From a virus, in IMG/VR virus record IMGVR_UViG_3300040810_000567, positions 1 to 22,034 of that record: DNA of 22,034 bases; one strand, given 5' to 3'. Numbering within the stretch: the first letter of the stretch is position 1; each line of letters begins with the position of its first letter. Of the stretch, positions 7,260 through 14,415 are shown piece by piece. Made by a program: the position numbers and the translations under genes. A model generated the notes under the pieces. It did no database searches and was not told the origin of the DNA. It saw only the letters and a list, made by a program, of their open reading frames with translations.

Positions 7260-7267
7260 TATAAATA
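7260..7267 (+). promoter_or_regulatory. T4-type late promoter octamer for the plus-strand island
   Basis: Exact TATAAATA on the plus strand, 43 bases before the ATG at 7311. With the oppositely oriented copy it forms a divergent promoter pair in the only substantial gap between the two transcription units. Expected leader is about 38 bases; no clear Shine-Dalgarno is visible in it. Confidence 0.72.
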
Positions 7268-7310
7268 TGTACAACATTGACAAATTAATCAAAAAATGTT
7301 ATAATAATAT

Positions 7311-8177
7311 ATGACTAGATTAAACGTAATAGTGACTTCTAAACCAGGCGATGGTTTAATGCATTATAGTTTTGAACAAGTACAATATCTAAACGATTTA
7401 GGTATTAATGCAAAACTTATAATCATACCTCACTACAGATTTACCAAAGAAACTTATATAGAGGCCTTAACAGAAAAGTATATACATATGAAAAATGTAT
7501 ATTTTGATTATGAAGAAGCTGATGTAAATTTAATTATGGGTAGAAGTATGTTAACTTTGGCATATAAAAGTATTAGAGACTATGATAAAGATACACAATT
7601 GACTTTACGTTTGTTATTTAAGAAACCTCTTATATCAGTATATTCAGAAAACCACCCTAAAGAATATCCTTTAGCACTAGAATTTTTTAAACCAGAAAAA
7701 GTAATTGACTTATGCGATCACGAGGTATATGTTAATGGTATAGGTAGACAATTTGAAAAGATTATTAATTACAGTGTATATAAACCTATAGTTAAAGACG
7801 TTAAGTTTAAGTATCTATTTTTAGGTACAAACGAAAGTTATTATACTGAACTAAAAAAACATATTCACAAATACCAAAATCATGGTATCTTGGCATACAA
7901 AGATAAGTACATAGACCATAATTTAAATCATGTATTTGTACCTGTAAAAAATTTATTAGGTATGTTTGACACTTACGTTTATACTAAACACACATTTGAT
8001 CCGGCACCAAGATTAATGCAGGAGTGTCGTTTTTTTGGAATGAATTTTATATATGCAAGAGATAAAAATATTAAAGACGCAGGACCTGTTTATTATAAAA
8101 GGCCAGCAAACTGTTTAACGGACCCGATAAATAAAAGTAATATAAATACACTTATAGAAGCTATAAATCAATTATAA
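7311..8177 (+). CDS. Putative GT-B-like glycosyltransferase
   Basis: 288 residues. The start MTRLNVIVTSKPGDGLMHYSF resembles GT-B glycosyltransferases (beta strand, then a Gly-rich loop). The C-terminal part has KYLFLGTN, a YVYTKHTFDPAPRLMQECRFFG stretch resembling the donor-binding 'PR...E....G' region of GT-B enzymes, then a cysteine near the end. No strict EX7E motif is visible, so the family assignment is tentative. It is first in the plus-strand island, downstream of a late octamer, and its stop overlaps the next start (TAATG). It probably adds a sugar to the island's unknown acceptor. Confidence 0.6.
   Translation: MTRLNVIVTSKPGDGLMHYSFEQVQYLNDLGINAKLIIIPHYRFTKETYIEALTEKYIHMKNVYFDYEEADVNLIMGRSMLTLAYKSIRDYDKDTQLTLRLLFKKPLISVYSENHPKEYPLALEFFKPEKVIDLCDHEVYVNGIGRQFEKIINYSVYKPIVKDVKFKYLFLGTNESYYTELKKHIHKYQNHGILAYKDKYIDHNLNHVFVPVKNLLGMFDTYVYTKHTFDPAPRLMQECRFFGMNFIYARDKNIKDAGPVYYKRPANCLTDPINKSNINTLIEAINQL
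8141..8148 (+). promoter_or_regulatory. Possible internal late promoter octamer
   Basis: Exact TATAAATA in the last codons of the preceding gene, 28 bases before the radical SAM start at 8177. The spacing would suit a promoter with a leader of about 23 bases. Because it is inside coding AT-rich sequence, chance is a fair alternative. Confidence 0.4.
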
Positions 8178-8869
8178 TGTCATATTTTAAAAAAAGATTA
8201 CACGCACTGAATTTGGATTTATCTCATAGATGTCCTTTAGAATGTCCTAATTGTCAAAGACAAACGGCCTTTACAAATAAAGGCTTAATACCACATGGGC
8301 GTGATCTAACATTGCATGAAATAGATATGATAACAGATCATTTTAAATCAGTTGGCTTTTGTGGACAATTATCGGATCCTGTACATCACCCTAGATTTAA
8401 TGAAATACTAGAACTATTTAATAAAAAAAATATTGGAGCTACAGTTCACAGCGCAGCCACGGCTAAACCTATATCATGGTTTATTAAATCATTTAAAGCA
8501 AATCCAAATGCAAGGTGGGTATTTGCCTGTGACGGCTTACCGAAAGATAGTCATAAGTATAGAAAAAATCAAGACGGAGAAAAGATGTTTGAGATAATGA
8601 AAATAGCAAAACAACATTTAAATACCACACCACAATGGCAATACATAATATTTAATTACAATGAAAATAATATAGAAGAAGCCAAAAAAATGGCTTCGGA
8701 CAACGGACTTGAATTTATATTGGTTCAATCTTCTAGATGGAGGGATGATAATGGTAAACCAGATCCTTTAAGACCAACAGGTTCTTCCGGAATTAAAACA
8801 CTATTAACAAAACAAACTGAAAAAGATAAAGATGGAAATTACAAATGGCAAAACAAAGAATTAAATTAA
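8177..8869 (+). CDS. Radical SAM domain protein, N-terminal half of a split rSAM system
   Basis: 230 residues with the [4Fe-4S] motif C19-x3-C23-x2-C26 (CPLECPNC) near the N-terminus. It then has GFCGQLSDP and CDGLPKDSHKYR, almost the same as in the single-ORF protein at 19842 (FCGTFSDP, GLPKDSHKYR), so the two are paralogs. It ends in TAA just where the paralog continues into a cysteine-rich C-terminal region. That region is present here in another frame (8845-9264), overlapping by 25 bases. Inserting one base near 8866-8868 would join KELN to LSPLCLPD and restore one reading frame. It may work as a complex with the next product, be a recent frameshift, or reflect a sequence error. Substrate unknown. 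Confidence 0.82.
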   Translation: MSYFKKRLHALNLDLSHRCPLECPNCQRQTAFTNKGLIPHGRDLTLHEIDMITDHFKSVGFCGQLSDPVHHPRFNEILELFNKKNIGATVHSAATAKPISWFIKSFKANPNARWVFACDGLPKDSHKYRKNQDGEKMFEIMKIAKQHLNTTPQWQYIIFNYNENNIEEAKKMASDNGLEFILVQSSRWRDDNGKPDPLRPTGSSGIKTLLTKQTEKDKDGNYKWQNKELN

Positions 8870-8918
8870 GTCCTCTCTGTTTACCGGATAAAGATAGACA
8901 AGGAAATTACGAATGGCA
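8825..8918 (+). repeat. Imperfect direct repeat flanking the split-gene junction
   Basis: 8825-8850 (GATAAAGAT then GGAAATTACAAATGGCA) recurs at 8887-8918 with six extra bases after GATAAAGA(T) and one change. Both encode D-K-D-x-G-N-Y-(K/E)-W type peptides in the two different frames used by the flanking ORFs. The second ORF's ATG lies inside the first copy. This suggests a local duplication close to the break. Confidence 0.55.
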
Positions 8919-9264
8919 TGGTAGAAAACATGTTATGCCTATGGCAGTTAATAATAGAGGTTATTTATTACCATGTTGTTGGTGTGACGAAAAAAATATA
9001 ATAAATTCAAAAGAATTTAAACCTTTGTATGATGTAAGTAAACTTGAAGACTATAATAGTATAAATGAAATACTTGAAACAAAAGAATGGGTTGAGTTTG
9101 AAAATGATTTAATTAATGCTAGAGATATAGGAGATGAAGACAGTTTAAAAAAAGTACAATCAGTTTGTATACATCACTGTAAAGTAAGAGAAAAAGAAGA
9201 TAAAATAAAAATAGAAACTCACTTTTCAGCTGAAGGTAAAAAAGTAGTAGAGGAAATAAAATAA
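8845..9264 (+). CDS. SPASM-like C-terminal cysteine-cluster half of a split radical SAM enzyme
   Basis: 139 residues with no radical SAM motif of its own. It carries cysteines arranged as in the C-terminal auxiliary Fe-S region of the paralog at 19842: C12 (SPLCLP; paralog PKCL), LLPCCWC (C44, C45, C47; paralog LPCCW) and a terminal pair C108 and C112. GYLLPCCW after NNRG is typical of SPASM/twitch-type domains. The ATG at 8845 is inside the end of the upstream gene; only a weak GGA lies about eight bases before it, so coupled reinitiation is more likely than independent translation. Its stop overlaps the aminotransferase start (TAATG). Confidence 0.72.
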   Translation: MAKQRIKLSPLCLPDKDRQGNYEWHGRKHVMPMAVNNRGYLLPCCWCDEKNIINSKEFKPLYDVSKLEDYNSINEILETKEWVEFENDLINARDIGDEDSLKKVQSVCIHHCKVREKEDKIKIETHFSAEGKKVVEEIK

Positions 9265-10316
9265 TGGATTCATGGAATAAAGATTATGCACTAAACAAAG
9301 AAGAATATCTTAAACTTTTTGATGAGTGTATGCAAGAAAAACAAGAACAAAATATAGAGTTTTTAGAAAAAACAATTACAGATACAATAGGAAGAAAATA
9401 TGCTGTTGCTTGTCAAAACGGTACAGACGCTTTAATGTTTTCTTTAAAATGTTTAAATATAAAACCAGGCGATGAAGTATTGACAACCAACTTTTCGTGG
9501 ATATCAACAGCGTCTTGTATATCTATGGTAGGTGCAACTCCTGTATTTTGCGATATAGATAAAGAAACTTATCATATATCACTTGACAGTATCAAACGTA
9601 TGTATTCAGACAAAGTAAAAGCAATTGTCTATCCACATTTATTTGGTAATATGTCAGATATAACAGAGATATTAAAATTTTGTAAAGAAAAAAACATATC
9701 ATTTATAGAAGACGCAGCTCAGGCCATAGGTTCTAGTCTTAACGGTGTTAAAGCAGGTACTCTAGGAGAATTAAGTACAATAAGTTTTAATGCGAACAAA
9801 ACGATAGGTGGGATCGCCGGAGGTGGTGTGGTATTGACAGATAACAAAGACTATGCTGATATGTGTATTAAGCTAAGAAAACATGGTAACCATGAGATAC
9901 TAGGATACAACTCTAAAATGTTATTCTTTAATGCAAAGTTTATTGATTATAGATTAAAAAAACTAGATCAATATGTTGAGGCTAAACAAATAATAGCAAA
10001 AAAATATGATGAACAACTAAAGGACGACATAATTATACAATCAACCTCAAATGGTGTCAATCATACGTATCATAAATATATTGTAAGATTTGAAGACAAA
10101 GAAACAAGAAACAGAGTTAAAAAGAGATTAAATGCCAATGTACACTATGAAAAACCTATATCTGAACGCCCTATGTATAAAAACATATCACATAGAAGCG
10201 ATGATTGTATTAATTGTAAACATATCAGTGATACAATTTTAACATTACCAATTGATCCTTTTTTAACAGATGAAGAAATAAATAACACATGTAATACAAT
10301 ATTAGCCTCACTGTGA
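9264..10316 (+). CDS. DegT/DnrJ/EryC1/StrS-family PLP-dependent sugar aminotransferase
   Basis: 350 residues, near the usual family length of 360-400. Visible landmarks: ACQNGTDAL (48-56, phosphate-binding loop), GDEVLTTNFSW, the PLP-contacting EDAAQAIGS (D150) and the catalytic lysine K179 in SFNANKTIGGIAGGG. The C-terminal segment ILTLPIDPFLTDEEI is characteristic. These enzymes transfer an amino group from glutamate to a keto-sugar nucleotide; the linked glycosyltransferases and an epimerase fragment at the right edge fit amino-sugar synthesis. A GAGG about ten bases upstream may be the ribosome site. The usual C-terminal end is slightly short, but no key residue is missing. Confidence 0.92.
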   Translation: MDSWNKDYALNKEEYLKLFDECMQEKQEQNIEFLEKTITDTIGRKYAVACQNGTDALMFSLKCLNIKPGDEVLTTNFSWISTASCISMVGATPVFCDIDKETYHISLDSIKRMYSDKVKAIVYPHLFGNMSDITEILKFCKEKNISFIEDAAQAIGSSLNGVKAGTLGELSTISFNANKTIGGIAGGGVVLTDNKDYADMCIKLRKHGNHEILGYNSKMLFFNAKFIDYRLKKLDQYVEAKQIIAKKYDEQLKDDIIIQSTSNGVNHTYHKYIVRFEDKETRNRVKKRLNANVHYEKPISERPMYKNISHRSDDCINCKHISDTILTLPIDPFLTDEEINNTCNTILASL

Positions 10317-10615
10317 TAGAAATAATAGCAAATCAAACTTTAGATCAAATCAGCTACATTGATAGTAATGGTAATCCTGTTGCTATAACTGATCAAAATC
10401 TTATTAAGACCTGTCAAATGATAAAAAGAGCATTAGGCACCAGTGATATATTTGATGAGAGTTTAATTAATGAGTACAATGAACCGGTTTATGAATATAT
10501 AGTTGAAAAAACTTATATAACACCAGAGTATGACTACGGTCCATTAAACTTTAAAGAAGGACCTAAACAAAAAATGAAAATAGCATTTAATAAATTATTC
10601 TGGAGTAAAATATGA
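10313..10615 (+). CDS. Hypothetical 100-residue protein
   Basis: I do not recognise it. The start is a GTG overlapping the aminotransferase stop (GTGA), and the stop overlaps the next ATG (ATGA); this exact fit on both sides is the main evidence that it is a real gene. It has an acidic, aromatic-rich middle (PVYEYIVEKTYITPEYDYGP) and a basic end (KQKMKIAFNKLFWSKI). No signal peptide, membrane helix or cysteine pair is visible. It could be a small partner of the neighbouring enzymes. Confidence 0.6.
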   Translation: MIEIIANQTLDQISYIDSNGNPVAITDQNLIKTCQMIKRALGTSDIFDESLINEYNEPVYEYIVEKTYITPEYDYGPLNFKEGPKQKMKIAFNKLFWSKI

Positions 10616-11415
10616 AAAAAATATTAATAGCTGGTGGTGATAGTTTTACAGATAAAAATTATAAGAGTCATATACATCCTGAAATAGATACATCTTGGCC
10701 AAAATGGCCAGAGTTGTTAGCAGAAAAACTAGATATGAAATGTATCAATGTAGCAAAATCTGGTTATGGAAATGATTATATTTATGAATCTGTACTTGAA
10801 ACAATAGCTAATACAGATAAAGAAAGAATAGGATTAGTTATAACAGGTTGGTCACAAGCACAAAGATATACTTGGCAAGAGGGACGAAGATTAAAATGGG
10901 AAGTTAAAGTTCCTAATTCAGATGGTGATATTTTTGGTTGGACAAAAAGATCATTAATGTACTATTTAAGTTATCAAAATGTCTGTCAACGATGGAATTT
11001 AAAATACTTACACTTTCAAATGATACCTTTATTTTGGAGTTGGTTAGAAGGATCGTGGCCCAATGATGATGAAATTATTAGCCATATGAAACAATCAAAG
11101 CCTGCAGAGGAAATGCCTAGAATAAAATATCCTGGAAATAAAAAAGAAGATCAAGAATTTTTAGAAAATATGGTTATGGATTTTGAGAAACATATTGATA
11201 TAAATAATTTTATAGGTTGGCCAGCTCTAAATGAACTAAATGGTTATTGTCTTGAACATAAAACTACGATAGAAGAAAGTCTACAGCTAAGTAATTCTTT
11301 ACAAGAAGGTCTTGAAACGGTCAGAAATTTAAGAATATCAGATTACGACAGTCATCCAAATGCAAAAGGACAAATTAAAATGATGGAGTTTTTATATGAA
11401 AAAATTAATAGTTAG
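10612..11415 (+). CDS. SGNH/GDSL hydrolase-like protein 1
   Basis: 267 residues. The SGNH blocks are visible: GGDSFTD at the N-terminus with nucleophile S11, KSGYGND at 50-55 supplying the oxyanion Gly and Asn (N54), and DSHPNAKGQ near the C-terminus with the catalytic His (H248). The spacing is D-x-H rather than the usual D-x-x-H, which is also seen in the next gene. Family members are esterases or O-acyl transferases; in this sugar-modification context, adding or removing an acetyl group is plausible. No signal peptide is present, so it acts in the cytoplasm. It overlaps the upstream gene by ATGA and the downstream paralog by 20 bases. Confidence 0.8.
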   Translation: MKKILIAGGDSFTDKNYKSHIHPEIDTSWPKWPELLAEKLDMKCINVAKSGYGNDYIYESVLETIANTDKERIGLVITGWSQAQRYTWQEGRRLKWEVKVPNSDGDIFGWTKRSLMYYLSYQNVCQRWNLKYLHFQMIPLFWSWLEGSWPNDDEIISHMKQSKPAEEMPRIKYPGNKKEDQEFLENMVMDFEKHIDINNFIGWPALNELNGYCLEHKTTIEESLQLSNSLQEGLETVRNLRISDYDSHPNAKGQIKMMEFLYEKINS

Positions 11416-12178
11416 TGGAGATAGTTGTACAGATTTAGATTTTGAATCAGTGTGCCATCCTACATGGGACTTTTCATGGCCAAAATGGCCCGAACATCTT
11501 GCAAAACATTTAGGTATGGAACTAGTTTGTTTAGGTAAAGGTGGTCAAGGTAATGAATTTATATATTCTACTCTACAAGATGAAATATTAAACACACCAA
11601 AAGAAGAAATAGGATTAGTTATAGCAGCTTGGACACAATCTCATAGAGAAGATTATCAAGAAGGATGGTTTGGTCGTTGGAGAGCCAACAGAGTCCACAA
11701 ATCTATGGATTTATTAAATTGTGTAAAAAAATCAATGCGACAATTTATGAGCTTTCAAATACTATGTGAAAGATTTAATTTACCTTATTGCCATTTTATG
11801 TTGGGAGCTATTTATGAAAGTATGTTTGAAGGATTAAAGCCTACTGAACGAGATATATTAATTAATCCTAAATTGACAAAAGACGATACGATACTACCAT
11901 ATAAAGCAATAAGAAGTCGTGAATTAGATGAAACAGAAATAAAAAGATGTATTGCAAAATATAAATATAAGATAAAAAATTTTTTAACTGATAATATACC
12001 TCAAGATAAACTTAATTTTACTCAATTTAGTATGTTAGACGTTATGCACAAATTGTATAAAAACGGTTATATAACAGATAGAATGGTATCTACTTTAGAT
12101 AAACACCCTAACGAAAAAGGACACAAATTTATAGCAGATGATATTATACAAAGACTCTCAATATATAAAATTATATGA
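11396..12178 (+). CDS. SGNH/GDSL hydrolase-like protein 2 (tandem paralog)
   Basis: 260 residues, clearly a duplicate of the preceding gene. Matching landmarks are SGDSCTD (nucleophile S10), the shared SWPKWPE, KGGQGNEF for the oxyanion residues, EEIGLVIAAWTQ and the C-terminal DKHPNEKGH. The copies have diverged strongly in the middle, so they probably differ in substrate rather than being a fresh duplication. The start lies within the end of the first copy, 20 bases before its stop, without an obvious ribosome site. The stop overlaps the next start (ATGA). Confidence 0.8.
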   Translation: MKKLIVSGDSCTDLDFESVCHPTWDFSWPKWPEHLAKHLGMELVCLGKGGQGNEFIYSTLQDEILNTPKEEIGLVIAAWTQSHREDYQEGWFGRWRANRVHKSMDLLNCVKKSMRQFMSFQILCERFNLPYCHFMLGAIYESMFEGLKPTERDILINPKLTKDDTILPYKAIRSRELDETEIKRCIAKYKYKIKNFLTDNIPQDKLNFTQFSMLDVMHKLYKNGYITDRMVSTLDKHPNEKGHKFIADDIIQRLSIYKII

Positions 12179-13014
12179 AATTTGATCTAGAATACGCACA
12201 AAAAAATTATTTAGCGATAGATTTCTTTTTATCTATGTCTTGTAATAAAGATTGTCATTATTGTACAAGTTATACTCTAGAAATGAGAAACTTGACAGTA
12301 GATTTAGATTTTTTAAGATCAACCTTAGAAGCGTTAAAAGAATATAAAGTTAGAATATGTTTACTTGGTGGTGAACCAGGTTTAATTAAAAACCTTCGTG
12401 AAGTAATTGCAATGGTAAAAGAATATCCTAATTTTATTCCTCAAGTTTTATCTAATTCTTTTATAAGAAAAAGATATCCTGAAATATTAGAAGATCCTGA
12501 AATATTATACGTAGAACACTTAACACTGGATTTTTATCCAGATAAAATAAAAAAATTAGGTAACTACGATTATCTAGCACCTAATGATATGAATAATTAT
12601 AATGTAGTACTTAAAACGCCTAATTACTTTAAGTATATAGCTAACTATCCAGAATTTAAAAAACAATTAGAACATAAAAATACTATGTTCAAAGCATTTA
12701 ACGGTAGAACACCATCTAAAGGTGATGTAGAAGAAGTACACACACAGGCGGCTGAAATAGATCGTAAAATGTGTGCTGCTTTTCCTATGGTACCTGTTAT
12801 AGATTTTGAAAAAAAACATATAGTACACTGTAGTAAAAAATTTGCAAATAACACCGAATTGTCTAGGTCTTTTCCTATGACTAAAGAAAACATTGATAAG
12901 ATGATGAACTTCCAGTTATTCAAATATGAGAAGTATTGTGTAACATGTAAAGAATATGTACAACCGAAAGGACATTTTCCTATTGAAAAGTATAGTAATA
13001 TATTAAAATTATGA
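12175..13014 (+). CDS. Radical SAM enzyme with C-terminal cysteine cluster
   Basis: 279 residues. The radical SAM motif is C23-x3-C27-x2-C30 (CNKDCHYC), followed by LLGGEPGL (63-70), the SAM-amine-binding GGE motif in its most classical form in this window. The C-terminal part has C-rich positions IVHCSKK and CVTCKEYV that could hold an auxiliary cluster. Unlike the systems at 8177 and 13011 the two parts are in one frame. It has ATGA overlaps at both ends with its neighbours, so it is in the same coupled series. Substrate unknown; peptide or sugar-nucleotide chemistry are both possible. Confidence 0.87.
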   Translation: MKFDLEYAQKNYLAIDFFLSMSCNKDCHYCTSYTLEMRNLTVDLDFLRSTLEALKEYKVRICLLGGEPGLIKNLREVIAMVKEYPNFIPQVLSNSFIRKRYPEILEDPEILYVEHLTLDFYPDKIKKLGNYDYLAPNDMNNYNVVLKTPNYFKYIANYPEFKKQLEHKNTMFKAFNGRTPSKGDVEEVHTQAAEIDRKMCAAFPMVPVIDFEKKHIVHCSKKFANNTELSRSFPMTKENIDKMMNFQLFKYEKYCVTCKEYVQPKGHFPIEKYSNILKL

Positions 13015-13709
13015 TGAAAACGGTTGATATTTCTGTTACTAATCTTTGTAACATTAAATGCCCACAATGTAGAAGAACTGATCCTAACGGATTAAAAACT
13101 CACGAATTACTTCCTCTAGATACTTGGTCATTAGAACAGTTTCAAACTGCTTTTCCAATAAATGATTTAGATGACATGGAAGAATATAGTTTTTGTGGTT
13201 TATGGGGAGATCCTTTGATGGCCAAAGATATAAAAAAGATTATATATTACATAATAGACAATTCAATAAAATCTAAAGTAACCATAACAACAAATGGTAG
13301 TATTAGGTCAGAAAAGTTTTATGAAGAAATAGGTAATTATTGTGATAAAAGATTAGCAATCGTTTTTGATATAGATGGTATTAATGAAGAAATGCACACC
13401 AAATATAGACGTGGTGCTTCATTAAAAAAATCTTTAAATAATATGTATGCTTTGTCAAAAACAAAAGCAATACCGTTATCTCAAACAATTATATTTAAAC
13501 ATAACCAGGATTATAAAAAAGATATATTAGATTTAGCAAAGAAATGGGGATCACATAACCATGAATTTTGTTTATCAGATAGATTTGATGGTAAATCAAA
13601 ATGGCATTTTGTCAATGAAAAAGGAGAAGATGAATATTTAGAAGCTGCTACGGATACAACAGTACAGATAGCAGTAGACAAATATCCAAAAAATAAAGAA
13701 AATGGCTAA
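13011..13709 (+). CDS. Radical SAM domain protein, N-terminal half of a second split rSAM system
   Basis: 232 residues with C13-x3-C17-x2-C20 (CNIKCPQC), FCGLWGDPLM in place of the GGE motif, TITTNGS and FDIDGINEEMHTKYRRG, all at positions matching the radical SAM barrel of the paralogs at 8177 and 19842. It stops immediately before a separate ORF with the auxiliary-type cysteines. The frame relation to that ORF (+1) differs from that of the first split pair (-1), so the two breaks arose independently. Two ATGs in tandem at the start are both usable. The substrate is unknown. Confidence 0.83.
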   Translation: MMKTVDISVTNLCNIKCPQCRRTDPNGLKTHELLPLDTWSLEQFQTAFPINDLDDMEEYSFCGLWGDPLMAKDIKKIIYYIIDNSIKSKVTITTNGSIRSEKFYEEIGNYCDKRLAIVFDIDGINEEMHTKYRRGASLKKSLNNMYALSKTKAIPLSQTIIFKHNQDYKKDILDLAKKWGSHNHEFCLSDRFDGKSKWHFVNEKGEDEYLEAATDTTVQIAVDKYPKNKENG

Positions 13710-14016
13710 AAGTATTATTTGTAAATGGAAAGAAAGTAGTAGGTGTTTAATACAGCCTGACGGACAAGTGTTTCAATGTTGTTTTTTAAAATTACATTTT
13801 ATAGATTATGAAAACAAAAAAGAAACTGATGGTAGATCACATCCTATTATAAAAGACTATCTATCTAAAAAAGAAGAATATAACATAAAAAATGACTCTT
13901 TAAAAAATATACTAAATAAAGAGTGGTTTAAAAAAACTTTACCAAATAGTTTGATTGATTATGATAAGGCACCTAAACCTTGTAAAAGAGTTTGTACAAT
14001 AGAAAGTAAAAAATAA
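13702..14016 (+). CDS. SPASM-like cysteine-cluster half of the second split radical SAM enzyme
   Basis: 104 residues. Cysteines C7 and C15, then VFQCCF (C26, C27) after QPDGQ, and a terminal C94-x3-C98 reproduce the arrangement of SPASM/twitch-type auxiliary domains. PDGQVFQCC corresponds to NNKGKILPCC in the single-ORF paralog at 19842. The ATG overlaps the last codons of the upstream gene by eight bases and has no clear Shine-Dalgarno, so it depends on reinitiation or on an undetected frameshift. The junction lies in a run of A residues (GAAAATGG), a place where one-base slippage or an indel is easy. Confidence 0.7.
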   Translation: MAKSIICKWKESSRCLIQPDGQVFQCCFLKLHFIDYENKKETDGRSHPIIKDYLSKKEEYNIKNDSLKNILNKEWFKKTLPNSLIDYDKAPKPCKRVCTIESKK

Positions 14017-14019
14017 ATT

Positions 14020-14388
14020 ATGAATGAACCATCAATTGATCCACAAGTAAACGCTACTTTATCAGATATTAAAGACGATCAAGAAATGCGTCTAGAGTTT
14101 ATTAATAAAATTACAGAGAAACTTAAAACTTGTTATGATCCTGAAATTTCTACAGATATATACACACTCGGACTTATATATGATGTTAAAGTTACCTCTG
14201 AAAGATATGTATTTGTATTAATGAGTTTAACGTCTGCTTTTTGTCCTGCCGTAGATGAAATAGTTAACGGAGTAAGACAAGCCGTTGAAAGTATACCAGG
14301 ACTTAAATGCAAAGTTAGAATTACAATGACACCTACGTGGTCTAGGGATATGATTGATCCCGAAATAAGAGATTTAATGGGATTATAA
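14020..14388 (+). CDS. MIP18/SufT-family (DUF59) Fe-S cluster assembly protein
   Basis: 122 residues. The family core is clear: CYDPEISTDIYTLGLIYDVKV (38-58), VLMSLTSAFCPAVDEI with the conserved Cys C75, a GLKCKVRITMTPTWSRDMI segment and the end EIRDLMGL. This is the 'YDPEi..dI..LGLi' and 'T...CP' pattern of SufT, PaaD and MIP18 proteins, which help load Fe-S clusters into client proteins. It sits directly after three radical SAM systems, each with at least one [4Fe-4S] cluster, so helping mature them is the natural reading. The N-terminal 25 residues are an extra acidic extension. Its stop overlaps a late promoter octamer. Confidence 0.88.
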   Translation: MNEPSIDPQVNATLSDIKDDQEMRLEFINKITEKLKTCYDPEISTDIYTLGLIYDVKVTSERYVFVLMSLTSAFCPAVDEIVNGVRQAVESIPGLKCKVRITMTPTWSRDMIDPEIRDLMGL

Positions 14389-14391
14389 ATA
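14384..14391 (+). promoter_or_regulatory. T4-type late promoter octamer before the carbamoyltransferase
   Basis: Exact TATAAATA overlapping the stop of the SufT-like gene, 24 bases before the chosen ATG at 14416. Initiation about six bases downstream keeps the GGAGA at 14406-14410 in the leader, so promoter, ribosome site and start are consistently spaced. Confidence 0.65.
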
Positions 14392-14415
14392 AATTTATTA
14401 AGAATGGAGAATAAA

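Noticed and set aside
8845-8869. Programmed -1 ribosomal frameshift joining the split radical SAM halves
   Set aside because: No X-XXY-YYZ slippery heptamer in the right frame is present in the overlap, and the second break has the opposite frame relation.
11199-11206. TATAAATA octamer inside the first SGNH gene (also 11960-11967 in the second)
   Set aside because: Lies about 190 to 210 bases before the next start within coding DNA; chance copies are expected in AT-rich sequence.
12645-13067. Minus-strand 140-codon ORF
   Set aside because: Opposes the well supported radical SAM genes and has no recognisable motif or ribosome site.
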